Origin: Saprospiraceae bacterium | GTDB taxonomy: Bacteria > Bacteroidota > Bacteroidia > Chitinophagales > Saprospiraceae | Direction of reading: 5' to 3' | DNA: 21,786 nucleotides | Assembly: GCA_017995875.1 (NCBI GenBank) | Contig: JAGOIB010000025.1 | Coordinates: 1 to 21,786 of the forward strand | Shown here: in pieces, positions 1 through 7,949 of the stretch | How the letters are laid out: each line of letters opens with the position of its first letter | Position numbering within the stretch: the stretch's first letter is position 1 | The notes under the pieces: generated by a model | Database searches by the model: none | What the model was told of the DNA's origin: nothing | Seen by the model: the letters and a program-made list of their open reading frames with translations, nothing else | Made by a program: the position numbers and the translations under genes

Positions 1-2
1 TT

Positions 3-98
3 GCCAGACTGAAACTGGTATCGTATGTCATCTGTAATGGACCTGAACACTATATCAAATGTATGGCTTATCGTAGAGAACGAATAGTATCGGGGTAA
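3..98 (+). CDS. possible 3' end of an unidentified gene (partial)
   Basis: A reading frame is open from the window edge to a TAA at 96-98 and gives a 31-residue tail that ends in CMAYRRERIVSG. I do not recognise the family. The indirect support is context: other gene 3' ends in this window are followed at once by a short tandem array that is purine-rich on the coding strand, and a purine-rich 9-bp array starts 11 bases after this stop. The frame is too short to exclude chance. Confidence 0.35.
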   Translation, partial: ARLKLVSYVICNGPEHYIKCMAYRRERIVSG

Positions 99-109
99 AG
101 TTGGGGAAA

Positions 110-226
110 GAGGCGAAAGAAGCTGAAGAGGCGAAAGAAGCGAAAGAGGCTGAAAAGGCGAAAGAGGCGAAAGAAGCTGAAAAGGCGAAAGAGGCGAAAG
201 AGGCTGAAAAGGCTTAAGAGGCTCAA
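110..226 (+). repeat. 9-bp tandem array, 13 units
   Basis: Thirteen contiguous 9-bp units follow the pattern GARGCGAAA / GARGCTGAA / AAGGCGAAA, purine-rich on the + strand. The last two units are degenerate (AAGGCTTAA, GAGGCTCAA). Because the unit is a multiple of three, one frame stays open and would read (E/K)A(K/E) repeats until the TAA at 215-217. No good start codon or RBS precedes it, so I treat it as a non-coding array like the 7- and 8-bp arrays elsewhere in the window. Confidence 0.9.
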
Positions 227-265
227 TAGGTAGGAAACTAACTACTCACACATAAAACCCACACC

Positions 266-297
266 TTCTTACGTTCTTACGTTCTTACGTTCTCACG
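266..297 (-). repeat. 8-bp tandem array abutting the rhomboid stop codon
   Basis: Four octamers, TTCTTACG three times and TTCTCACG once on the + strand, end exactly one base before the rhomboid stop codon at 298-300. Read on the rhomboid coding strand they are CGTGAGAA followed by CGTAAGAA units. Each unit carries TGA or TAA, and the 8-bp period moves it through all three frames. The same octamer recurs at 8028-8091. Confidence 0.9.
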
Positions 298-912
298 TTA
301 TCTGAGGAAACTTCCTCCATGCTTCCAGTGCCGGGCAAGTAAAAAGCCGGCTAACGCACCGCCCAGGTGAGCAAAATGGGCCACATTGCCTCCGGATCCC
401 GTGAGACCGGAATAGAGGCCTATGCCAACTAAAATAAGGGCCATCACCCAGGCTTTGATGGGGATGGGAGGAATCAGCAACATGAGCTCACGTTCCGGAT
501 ATAATGTGGCAAAAGCTATGATCACACCAAATACCGCCCCCGAAGCTCCAAGAACAGAAAACAGGGGCTCAACGGTAGAATGACCCATAAAATAAGGCAC
601 ATAATACACCAGGAAGTGAGCCGCAAGGCCCGTCAATCCGGATATCATATACAATCCCAGGAAACGTTTTGGACCCAGGCTCATTTCGACCATCGGGCCC
701 ATGAAGTATAAGCTCAGCATATTGAAAAATATATGCGATAGCTCAAAATGGGTAAACATATAGGTGATAATCTGGAAAGGCTGGAATTGACCGGTGCCCG
801 GAGAGTAAAAAGGCATCATGTATTTCCATTCCTCAGGTACCAGGTTGAGGGCTATAAAAAAAACGACATTAATAATCAGCAAATGTTTGACTATACCGGT
901 CAGTGGCATCAT
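298..912 (-). CDS. rhomboid family intramembrane serine protease
   Basis: This 204-residue polytopic membrane protein should cleave transmembrane substrates within the bilayer; its substrate is unknown. The rhomboid signature is complete: HxxxN at residues 60-64 in the second membrane segment, the GASG box with nucleophile Ser124, and AHLGG with catalytic His182. About six hydrophobic segments are visible, so it is a minimal-length rhomboid without an extra soluble domain. Two consecutive ATG codons lie at the 5' end and the outer one is used here. The gene starts 12 bases after the mutL stop and is probably co-transcribed with it. Its stop codon directly touches an octamer array. The assignment is firm; the biological role is not inferable. 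Confidence 0.93.
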   Translation of the reverse strand: MMPLTGIVKHLLIINVVFFIALNLVPEEWKYMMPFYSPGTGQFQPFQIITYMFTHFELSHIFFNMLSLYFMGPMVEMSLGPKRFLGLYMISGLTGLAAHFLVYYVPYFMGHSTVEPLFSVLGASGAVFGVIIAFATLYPERELMLLIPPIPIKAWVMALILVGIGLYSGLTGSGGNVAHFAHLGGALAGFLLARHWKHGGSFLR

Positions 913-924
913 AGTGCTAAGGGG

Positions 925-2742
925 TTATGATTGAAATCGTCTGAATATCTCTTCTCTGCCAAATGTAATAAAGGTCTTCCTACCTGAAGGACTGGTGTAT
1001 GGATTGTCAGATGCCATCAGTTGCTCAATCAATGATTGCATTTCCTCTGTTGTCATGATTTCACCACGACGCCGGCTGAGATTGGTGGAAAGGGCAAAGG
1101 CAACTTTCTCCACCGGTTTCATTTCCATCATTTGATGGCCTTCTTTAAAACGGTCGAGTATATCATCAATGGCTTGTTGAGGTGAAATCAAATCCGTCAT
1201 CACTGCCGGAATGCCATGGATAATAAATGTATCATGCCCGAACTCAGCAATATCAAAACCGAGATACTGCAGATGCGGAAGTAATTCTCTCAGCACAACA
1301 GCATCAGCTGTACTACTCTGAATGGTTTCAGGCCACAATAATTTTTGCACTGCAGGATTATGTGCTGCAAGATCTTTCATCATGGATTCAAACAGTACAC
1401 GTTCATGCGCAGCGCGCTGATCAATGACGAGCATATTACTCAAACCGGGTACAATGATGTAGCGTTGCCACAACTGTACCGGAGTAGCAGCCGTAAAAAG
1501 ATCAAGATCCTGATCACTATCATCAAGCAAAGGGTTTGCAGCTTTAGGTGTTTCAACCGGATCATCACTTTTTTCAATGGAGAATCCTTCGATGGATTCG
1601 AGAAGTGCTCCCCATTTTTTAATATTCTCTTTTTCCTGAAAGCGGTCACGTTCCATACCACTCATGCCGGATGAATGCGAAGAACCAGAAGGAGCATCTC
1701 CTGAAGGCCTGCTGATCGCGCCTTCCTGTTCGAAATCAAGTGAAGGTGTGATGCTATATTTTCCAAGTGCATGTCTGCAGGCTACACGCAGATAATTGTA
1801 GATAATCCGTTCATCTTCAAATTTGATTTCCTGTTTTGTAGGATGCACATTGACATCGATGCGGTCTGCATTGATATCGAGAAACAAAACGAAGAAAGGA
1901 TATTGATCAGCAGGCAAAATATCTTCGTACGCTGATTTTACACCATGCTGCAGATAAGCACTGCGGATATATCTGCGATTGACAAATAGGAATTGTTCGC
2001 CGCGTGATTTTTTTCCAAGTTTAGGTTTGCCGATGTAGCCTGCAAAATTGACATAGTTGGTATCCTCTTCTACGGGAACGAGATGTTCGTTTATTTTTTT
2101 GCCAAAGATGCCCATGATCCTGGTCTTTAATGTTCCGGGCTGGAGGTTATAGATTTCCTCCTCGTTATGGTATAGTTTAAAAGAAATATTTTCAAAAGCG
2201 AGAGCAAGGTGATGAAACTCATCAAGGATATGTCGCATCTCTACAGGATCACTTTTCAGAAATTTCCTTCGGGCAGGAACGTTGTAAAATAAATTTCTGA
2301 CAATCACCGATGTGCCAACAGGGCACTGACATCCCTCTTGCACTTGCACAACGGAAGCCTCCACCATTAATCTGGTACCGATCGTGTCCTCCGCTCTGCG
2401 TGTTCGGATTTCTGTGTGCGCAATCGCTGCGATAGACGCAAGTGCTTCTCCCCTGAAGCCCATCGTACGGATATCAAACAAATCTTCAGCCTTGCGCAAT
2501 TTGGAAGTAGCATGGCGCTCTAGGCTCATGCGTGCATCGGTGGGGGACATACCGGACCCATTGTCCTGTATGTGGATAAGGGTCTTGCCGGCATCCTTGA
2601 TGATCACATTGATCTCAGTAGCTCCGGCATCCACAGCGTTGTCAAGCAATTCTTTAATGACAGAAGCAGGCCGCTGGATGACCTCACCGGCAGCAATCTG
2701 ATTAGCTATAGAATCGGGTAAAAGCCTTATGATATCCGGCAT
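925..2742 (-). CDS. mutL: DNA mismatch repair protein MutL
   Basis: MutL is the ATP-driven matchmaker that couples MutS mismatch recognition to strand incision and removal. The N-terminal GHKL ATPase is intact: KELLDNAVDAG with catalytic Glu31 and Asn35, DNGSGM (60-65), HATSKL (77-82), GFRGEAL (95-101) and the GTSVIVRNLFYNVPARRKF block (143-161). A low-complexity linker spans roughly residues 335-415 and the C-terminal dimerisation domain follows. At 441-452 the C-terminal DQHA(x)2E(x)4E nuclease motif reads DQRAAHERVLFE, with Arg in place of His. The position where CPHGR-type zinc ligands would be expected reads SPSGRK (584-589). Length (605 aa) is normal. The start codon is ATG. The gene lies between purF (61-base gap) and the rhomboid gene. 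Confidence 0.97.
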   Translation of the reverse strand: MPDIIRLLPDSIANQIAAGEVIQRPASVIKELLDNAVDAGATEINVIIKDAGKTLIHIQDNGSGMSPTDARMSLERHATSKLRKAEDLFDIRTMGFRGEALASIAAIAHTEIRTRRAEDTIGTRLMVEASVVQVQEGCQCPVGTSVIVRNLFYNVPARRKFLKSDPVEMRHILDEFHHLALAFENISFKLYHNEEEIYNLQPGTLKTRIMGIFGKKINEHLVPVEEDTNYVNFAGYIGKPKLGKKSRGEQFLFVNRRYIRSAYLQHGVKSAYEDILPADQYPFFVLFLDINADRIDVNVHPTKQEIKFEDERIIYNYLRVACRHALGKYSITPSLDFEQEGAISRPSGDAPSGSSHSSGMSGMERDRFQEKENIKKWGALLESIEGFSIEKSDDPVETPKAANPLLDDSDQDLDLFTAATPVQLWQRYIIVPGLSNMLVIDQRAAHERVLFESMMKDLAAHNPAVQKLLWPETIQSSTADAVVLRELLPHLQYLGFDIAEFGHDTFIIHGIPAVMTDLISPQQAIDDILDRFKEGHQMMEMKPVEKVAFALSTNLSRRRGEIMTTEEMQSLIEQLMASDNPYTSPSGRKTFITFGREEIFRRFQS

Positions 2743-2803
2743 AATGACTTTACTGTGTTATGATAAATTTTATTGTTTACAATCTGGTGTATATCAACAT
2801 TGA

Positions 2804-4699
2804 TCAATACGATCGTTCGTCGCGTCCTTCCATATAATTGACAAAAGCCCGGTTGACTACCTTGTTACCACCCGGTGTCGGATAATTTCCTGAAAAATAC
2901 CAATCGCCTGTATGATCAGGACAAGCCGTATGCAAGCCATCGATTGTCTGGTATATAACGTCTACTTCAACCTCAATATCTAGCGGAGACACAATTTTAG
3001 CGATCTGTTTTGAAATACAATCCTCCGAAACATGCTCATACAGACTTTGTACTTCATTGGTGATCTTCTCTTTCGGGAGTTTCAACTGCGCTTTACATCT
3101 TTCATAGCAATCCTGGAGCAAATCATCCTTGCCTTGTTCACGCAGGATATCCACTAATGCCTTAAACGCAACGAAGTCACCCATTTTTGACATATCGATA
3201 CCATAACAATCCGGGTATCTGATTTGCGGTGCACTGCTGACAACAATAATCCGTTTTGGTTTTAATCGCAAGGCAACCATACGGATGATGGAATCTCTCA
3301 GCGTAGTACCTCGAACGATCGAATCATCCAATAACACAAGGGTGTCAATGTCATTGCGGATGATACCATACGTGACATCATACACATGCGACACCATTTC
3401 GTGACGGGTGTCAATATTGGCAATAAAGGTTCTTAGTTTTTCATCCTTATTGGCCAGCTTTTCAATGCGTGGTTGTTTGGCTAAAAGGGTAGTAATCTCT
3501 TCTGCAGTCATCTTTCCACCAGCAGCGATGATCTGGTCTGCTTTAATTTTGCTGTAAGCATCATGCAGGCCTTCCATGAGACCATAAAAAGCGGCTTCAG
3601 CTGTATTGGGAACGTAGGTAAATACGGTGTCTTCAAATTTGTAATCAACTGCCTTCAGAATTCGCTCTACAAGGTTTTTACCAAGGTTTTTGCGCTCGAC
3701 GTAGATGTCTTTATCGGAGCCACGGCTGAAATAAATCCGCTCGAAGGAGCAGCTTTTCTTTTCCCGTTTTTCGATAAACGGAACTACATCATGTCCGCCG
3801 TTTTTCTTGATGATCAGGGCATGTCCCGGTTCCAGTTCTTCGACAAATCGTGCACTGATATTGAGGGTAGTTTGTAAGGCAGGTCTTTCGGATGCTGCAG
3901 CGATGATTTCGTCGTCAGCATAATAGAAACAAGGTCGGATTCCATTTGGATCGCGGAAGATGAATGAGTCGCCGTGACCAAGCATACCGGCCATGACATA
4001 ACCGCCATCAAATTTGCGGCAGGCATTTTTCAGGATGCGTTGTACATCCATATTCTCCATGATCAGCGGCGTGATCTGTTCGTTGGCGATGCCGTCTTGT
4101 TTATACCATTTGAATAAGCGTTCTACTTCGCTGTCGACAAAGTGGCCGATTTTCTCCAGCACGGTGACCGTGTCGGATCTTTCCTTTGGATACTGTCCGA
4201 GTTTGACAAGTTCATCAAAGAGCTCATCGACATTGGTTAGGTTGAAATTGCCTGCGAGCACCAGATTGCGGGTGATCCAGTTGTTGATCCGGACGAAGGG
4301 GTGGCACGTTTCGATAGAATTGTCGCCATGTGTTCCGTAGCGGAGGTGGCCCATGAGGACTTCGCCGGTATAGGGTTTATTGTCTTTGAGCCATGCGCCA
4401 TCCCTTAGTTGTTCCGGGGTACAATCCTCAAAATGCTGGAAAATGCCCTGGAAAACCTCTTTCAGGTATTGGGGGCTGTTGCTCCGCTTCCGGCTGATAT
4501 ATCGGGTGCCCTGGGCGGGATCCAGTTTGATGGTGCAGACGCCGGCGCCGTCCTGGCCCCTGTTGCGCATCTTCTGTAGCAGCAATTGCATTGTATAGAG
4601 CCCGTGGAGAGCTGTGCCATACTTTTCCTGGTAGTGCTGTAACGGTTGAAGAAGCCTGATCAGTGCGATTCCGCACTCATGTTTGATCTGATCACTCAT
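2804..4699 (-). CDS. purF: amidophosphoribosyltransferase, long Bacteroidota form
   Basis: This enzyme would catalyse the first committed step of purine synthesis: glutamine plus PRPP to 5-phosphoribosylamine. An N-terminal class II glutamine amidotransferase domain is visible. The nucleophile would be Cys9 after removal of an 8-residue propeptide (HECGIAL), with RNRGQDGAG (45-53), GHLRYGTHGD (117-126), GNFNLTN (150-156) and RDPNGIRP (249-256). The PRTase domain carries the PRPP loop VLLDDSIVRGTT (455-466). At 631 residues it is longer than the roughly 500-residue E. coli type; the extra length includes a C-terminal segment around TACPDHTGDWYFSGNYP (591-607). Such long forms are, to my knowledge, usual in Bacteroidota. 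ATG start. A promoter-like element sits 20-48 bases upstream. Some Bacteroidota carry two PurF-like proteins, so the paralogue assignment is less sure than the family. Confidence 0.9.
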   Translation of the reverse strand: MSDQIKHECGIALIRLLQPLQHYQEKYGTALHGLYTMQLLLQKMRNRGQDGAGVCTIKLDPAQGTRYISRKRSNSPQYLKEVFQGIFQHFEDCTPEQLRDGAWLKDNKPYTGEVLMGHLRYGTHGDNSIETCHPFVRINNWITRNLVLAGNFNLTNVDELFDELVKLGQYPKERSDTVTVLEKIGHFVDSEVERLFKWYKQDGIANEQITPLIMENMDVQRILKNACRKFDGGYVMAGMLGHGDSFIFRDPNGIRPCFYYADDEIIAAASERPALQTTLNISARFVEELEPGHALIIKKNGGHDVVPFIEKREKKSCSFERIYFSRGSDKDIYVERKNLGKNLVERILKAVDYKFEDTVFTYVPNTAEAAFYGLMEGLHDAYSKIKADQIIAAGGKMTAEEITTLLAKQPRIEKLANKDEKLRTFIANIDTRHEMVSHVYDVTYGIIRNDIDTLVLLDDSIVRGTTLRDSIIRMVALRLKPKRIIVVSSAPQIRYPDCYGIDMSKMGDFVAFKALVDILREQGKDDLLQDCYERCKAQLKLPKEKITNEVQSLYEHVSEDCISKQIAKIVSPLDIEVEVDVIYQTIDGLHTACPDHTGDWYFSGNYPTPGGNKVVNRAFVNYMEGRDERSY

Positions 4700-4718
4700 T
4701 AGGTTGAGTAAGAAGGTG

Positions 4719-4747
4719 CGAAAATACGGTTTTTTCGCTCCTCCAAA
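4719..4747 (-). promoter_or_regulatory. putative Bacteroidota-type promoter of purF
   Basis: On the minus strand TTTG (4747-4744), a 17-base spacer and TATTTTCG (4726-4719) resemble the Bacteroidota -33 TTTG / -7 TAnnTTTG consensus with one mismatch. The -7 box ends 19 bases before the purF ATG. The same bases form a small inverted repeat GCGAAAA-N7-TTTTCGC (4718-4738), which lacks a following T-run and is therefore not called a terminator. Confidence 0.45.
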
Positions 4748-4797
4748 TGGTAAGCCCTAACAACAAGGACAGGAAAAATAAGTTTAAGATTCTTATT

Positions 4798-6051
4798 CTA
4801 TAAATTCAGGACCGCCTGCATCAAATAGGCACAGATAATCCCACCATACGTCCCAAGTGCATATCCAAGAACCGCTAGCAATACACCAACAGGTGCAAGG
4901 GAGGGACTGAAAGCGCTTGCAACTACAGGAGCAGATGCCGCACCACCAATATTTGCCTGTGAACCTACAGCCACAAAAAAGAATGGCGCCTTGATCCATT
5001 TGGCAACTATTAACATTGTAGTTGCATGTACCAGCATCCAGATGATACCGATAGAAAACAACCCCAGGTTGTTGAAAACTTCTTGCAAATTCATTTGCAT
5101 GCCGATGGTAGCTACCAGGATATATATAAAAACGCTTCCCCATTTAGAAGCGCCCACGCCTTCCAATTTACGAAATCGGGTAAAGGAAATCAGAAGACCG
5201 TAGGTGGTCGCAATCAATACAATCCAGAAGAATCCGCTGATGATGGATTCCAGTCGCCAGGCTTGTAATTGTGGTTGGATAGACTGTAAAGCAGGCACGA
5301 TAATATCTGCACCCCAATGAGAAATCGCAACACCTCCAAAGGCAACAGCCATCAATACAAACATATCCAGTGTAGTTGGCACTTTTTCAATGCTCAGCCG
5401 GTAATCATTTATTTTATTCTTGAGGTTGTCAATCGCGGAGGTATCAGCATTGAGCCATTTATCAATGCGATTGGTAATATTAGCCCCGTATAGAAGCAAT
5501 GCCATCCAGATATTAGCTACGACTACATCGATCACGATCATTGTTCCAAAAAGGCTATCCGGAACACTGAATATTTCTTTCATGGCTGTTTGATTGGCAC
5601 TACCTCCTATCCAACTTCCAGCAATACAGCTTAATCCCTTCCACAAATCATCTGAAGAAGCTTCGATCACGTGTGGAAATAGCCAGTTAGTGGCCATTAG
5701 TGCAATTGGTCCTCCAAGTATGACACCTATTGTAGCAGTGAAAAACATGATCAATGCTTTTGGGCCTAAACCAATAATGGCTTTCATGTCGATACTCAGA
5801 CAGAGGAGAATCAAACTTGCCGGCAGGAAATAACGTGATGCTATCTGATACAATTTACTCTCAGTACCTGATATCAAGCCAAGGGGCCAGTTCATCAATG
5901 CGGGAACGAAATAACAAAGCAACAATGCCGGTACATAGGTGTAGAACTTTTTCCAGAAAGGTGCAGCGGATTGTGATGTGTAGAAGATCGCTGCAAGTGT
6001 ACAAATCAATATGCCGAAGACAATCGCATCATTGGTAAACCATGGATTCAT
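4798..6051 (-). CDS. DUF819 family integral membrane protein
   Basis: A polytopic membrane protein of the DUF819 (YjcL-like) family; the function of this family is not established, though its architecture suggests a transporter or permease. About ten to twelve hydrophobic segments fill the sequence. The two family-typical Gly/Ser/Asn-rich blocks are present: GSWIGGSANQTAMKE in the first half and VGSQANIGGAASAPVVASAF near the C-terminus, consistent with an internal inverted duplication. The frame extends to a TTG at 6058-6060, but the ATG at 6049-6051 (MNPWFTND) is the better start and gives 417 residues. An out-of-frame ATG at 6065-6067 starts a 12-codon ORF overlapping this start. A consensus promoter and a leader ending in an intrinsic terminator lie upstream, so expression is probably attenuated. 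Confidence 0.88.
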   Translation of the reverse strand: MNPWFTNDAIVFGILICTLAAIFYTSQSAAPFWKKFYTYVPALLLCYFVPALMNWPLGLISGTESKLYQIASRYFLPASLILLCLSIDMKAIIGLGPKALIMFFTATIGVILGGPIALMATNWLFPHVIEASSDDLWKGLSCIAGSWIGGSANQTAMKEIFSVPDSLFGTMIVIDVVVANIWMALLLYGANITNRIDKWLNADTSAIDNLKNKINDYRLSIEKVPTTLDMFVLMAVAFGGVAISHWGADIIVPALQSIQPQLQAWRLESIISGFFWIVLIATTYGLLISFTRFRKLEGVGASKWGSVFIYILVATIGMQMNLQEVFNNLGLFSIGIIWMLVHATTMLIVAKWIKAPFFFVAVGSQANIGGAASAPVVASAFSPSLAPVGVLLAVLGYALGTYGGIICAYLMQAVLNL

Positions 6052-6071
6052 GGGAACCAAGATACATTAAT

Positions 6072-6108
6072 AAAAAAAAGGGGGTACCGAGCTAGCACCC
6101 GGCACCCC
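6072..6108 (-). terminator. intrinsic terminator/attenuator in the leader of the DUF819 gene
   Basis: On the minus strand GGGGTGCCG (6108-6100) and CGGTACCCC (6089-6081) pair over 9 bp with a single G-U, around a 10-base loop. One more C and then eight T (6079-6072) follow. The wobble pair exists only in the minus-strand RNA (it is A-C on the plus strand) and the T-run lies only on that side, so the direction is clear. It ends 20 bases before the DUF819 ATG. No minus-strand gene lies upstream, because radA is divergent. Confidence 0.8.
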
Positions 6109-6145
6109 AAAAACCCCAAAAAACCAATTGAAAACTATATTTTGA

Positions 6146-6161
6146 CTGTTTCTAAAAACAG
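6146..6161 (-). other. stem-loop in the DUF819 leader
   Basis: A perfect 6-bp stem with a tetraloop: CTGTTT-TTAG-AAACAG when read on the minus strand. It lies between the putative transcription start (about 6181) and the terminator hairpin, so it would be part of the leader RNA. Confidence 0.5.
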
Positions 6162-6187
6162 CGAATTATCTTTTGTAAACAGAGGGT

Positions 6188-6217
6188 CAAACTTACTATA
6201 ATAGAACGTCTACACAA
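6188..6217 (-). promoter_or_regulatory. putative Bacteroidota promoter for the DUF819 gene
   Basis: The minus strand carries TTG (6217-6215), a 19-base spacer and TAAGTTTG (6195-6188), an exact match to the Bacteroidota -7 consensus TAnnTTTG with a well-placed -33 element. Transcription would start near 6181, giving a leader of roughly 130 bases that contains a small hairpin and the terminator. Confidence 0.6.
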
Positions 6218-6244
6218 GGTAGAATGTTGAAAAACCCCTATTTT

Positions 6245-6258
6245 TTATCATATGATAA
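6245..6258. promoter_or_regulatory. 14-bp perfect palindrome, possible operator
   Basis: TTATCATATGATAA is a perfect 14-bp palindrome in the radA/DUF819 divergent spacer, about 28 bases upstream of the -33 element of the DUF819 promoter. Its form fits a dimeric repressor or activator site, but no regulator is encoded nearby and a second copy was not seen in the window. Confidence 0.35.
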
Positions 6259-6586
6259 CGACCCTCAACAATTGAAGAATGGCGCATTACCAATCAACAA
6301 CTGAACGGTTCCATTTTGTCATTTTGGAGATGCTCAAATGAGCTGAGCATATGTCTTTACATTGGGTGTTTATGACAATATGAACTTTGCACAGGTCAAG
6401 GGGGTTTCCTGTTTAATTTTTTATGTGCTTGCTTAGGTTTACTTTTAAACTTCTGACCGCCAGCACTATTAAACAGCGTTCGATGATTAGAACGCTACAA
6501 TAATACTTAGAGTTCTCTAATATTTACATCTGAATGTAAAATACATCATAATTTTTTGTTAACCACCATAAAAACAGGATAAAATC

Positions 6587-7945
6587 ATGTCAAAAGTTAA
6601 AACCAGGTATGTTTGTTCCAATTGCGGGGCTACTGCATCCGGCTGGATGGGTAAATGCCCTCAATGCAATGAATGGGATACCATGGTGGAGGAGGTGGTT
6701 CATACGAAAGGGACACTTACCACTGAAAAGGGAATAAACCTTGAGAAATCAATTCCAATCTTACTCTCCGAAATCAACATGGAAACCGAAATGCGGGTTG
6801 AAATCGGTGATCCCGAACTTGAACGCGTCCTTGGTGGTGGTGTCGTTCCTGGATCTGTTATTCTGATGGCAGGTGAGCCGGGAGCAGGCAAATCCACGCT
6901 GCTATTGCAAATGGCTGCTAATCAGCATCTCAGGATGCTCTATATTTCCGGTGAGGAAAGCCCGACCCAAATTAAGATGAGAGCGCAGCGTCTTGGGATC
7001 AAAGGAGATCAATGCCATATTCTGGCAGAGACAGATCTCAACAAAGTGATTAGTGCTATCATGGAGATCCAGGCAGGCATTGTCATCGTGGATTCTATAC
7101 AGACGATCTTTTCTCCGGAAATGGAATCTATCCCTGGTTCTGTCAGCCAGATAAGGGAATGCAGCTATCGTCTGCAGCAATTGAGCAAGCAAACAGGGAT
7201 CACCATCATTTTGGTAGGCCATATTACAAAAGAAGGAGATATCGCCGGGCCTAAACTGATGGAACATATCGTCGATGTGGTGCTCAACCTGGAAGGGGAC
7301 AGGCATTATAATTTCCGATTGTTGAGATGTGTTAAAAACAGGTTTGGATCCACGCGTGAAATCGGTATTTACGAGATGAAGGGTGTCGGACTCGTCCCTG
7401 TCGCCAATCCATCCGAATGGCTCATTCCGGCGGATCACGAAATGAGGGCATCGGGATCTTGTATTTCTCTGGTGTGTGAAGGTTTCAGGCCCTTCCTGAT
7501 AGAGACACAGGCACTTGTTAGTACTGCCGTATACGGTACTGCTCAGCGATCCACTAATGGTTACGATATCAGACGCTTACATTTGATGCTTGCGGTACTT
7601 GAAAAGCGTTGCGGTTTTTTCTTTGGCAACCAGGATGTCTTTCTCAACGTAGCCGGTGGACTAAAAGTGACTGAGCCCGCGATTGATCTTGCACTTGCTG
7701 TGGCATTAGTTTCTTCCTTACAGGATATTCCCGTGCCAAGGGATATTTGTTTTGCCGGCGAAGTGGGCTTGTCAGGTGAAATCCGCCCCGTACAGCAATT
7801 GGATAAACGCATTGCAGAAGCAACAAGGCTAGGTTACAAGAAAATTTATATTCCGGTTACGAGCGGCCTTGATATTCCAAAGTCTGCCACAACTGTTGTG
7901 CAGGTACAATTGTTGAGAGATTTGTTTGAACAGGTCTTTGGATAA
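6587..7945 (+). CDS. radA: DNA repair protein RadA (branch-migration ATPase)
   Basis: RadA is a RecA-like ATPase that promotes branch migration of recombination intermediates and repair of stalled forks. The domain order is canonical. An N-terminal zinc ribbon has C10-x2-C13 and C24-x2-C27. The RecA-like core has Walker A GEPGAGKST (96-104), Walker B-type IVIVDS (165-170) and the RadA-specific KNRFG motif (250-254). A C-terminal Lon-protease-like domain follows (about 275-452), with LAVALVSSLQDIPVPRDICFAGEVGLSGEIRPV-type residues spanning roughly 378-412. Length (452) is normal. The ATG start is preceded by an A-rich stretch rather than a strong RBS. A heptamer array begins four bases after the stop. 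The identification is secure. Confidence 0.97.
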   Translation: MSKVKTRYVCSNCGATASGWMGKCPQCNEWDTMVEEVVHTKGTLTTEKGINLEKSIPILLSEINMETEMRVEIGDPELERVLGGGVVPGSVILMAGEPGAGKSTLLLQMAANQHLRMLYISGEESPTQIKMRAQRLGIKGDQCHILAETDLNKVISAIMEIQAGIVIVDSIQTIFSPEMESIPGSVSQIRECSYRLQQLSKQTGITIILVGHITKEGDIAGPKLMEHIVDVVLNLEGDRHYNFRLLRCVKNRFGSTREIGIYEMKGVGLVPVANPSEWLIPADHEMRASGSCISLVCEGFRPFLIETQALVSTAVYGTAQRSTNGYDIRRLHLMLAVLEKRCGFFFGNQDVFLNVAGGLKVTEPAIDLALAVALVSSLQDIPVPRDICFAGEVGLSGEIRPVQQLDKRIAEATRLGYKKIYIPVTSGLDIPKSATTVVQVQLLRDLFEQVFG

Positions 7946-7949
7946 TTGA

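Larger units (their letters stand above)
6052..6586. other. divergent intergenic spacer rich in inverted repeats
   Basis: This 535-base spacer between DUF819 (minus) and radA (plus) holds no convincing gene. Besides the leader elements listed separately it contains perfect inverted repeats at 6330-6350 (ATGCTCA-N7-TGAGCAT), 6475-6496 (AGCGTTC-N8-GAACGCT), 6507-6520 (TTAGAG-N2-CTCTAA) and 6523-6540 (TTTACAT-N4-ATGTAAA), plus GAGGGTC/GACCCTC arms at 6182-6188 and 6260-6266. No consensus-quality radA promoter was found; a T-rich TAATTTTTTG near 6550 is the nearest candidate. The tmRNA and RNase P RNA signatures were looked for and not seen. Confidence 0.7.

Noticed and set aside
4718..4738. Inverted repeat GCGAAAA-N7-TTTTCGC as terminator of the DUF819 gene
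   Set aside because: The stem is AT-rich, no T-run follows on either strand, and the same bases fit a purF promoter better.
6279..6341. 20-codon ORF (MAHYQSTTERFHF...) in the radA spacer
   Set aside because: Too short, no family resemblance I can support, no promoter or RBS; probably chance within a non-coding spacer.
7561..7826. Long antisense frames inside radA, mutL, purF and the giant gene
   Set aside because: They lie wholly within well-supported genes, lack domain resemblance and are shadows of the coding frame.
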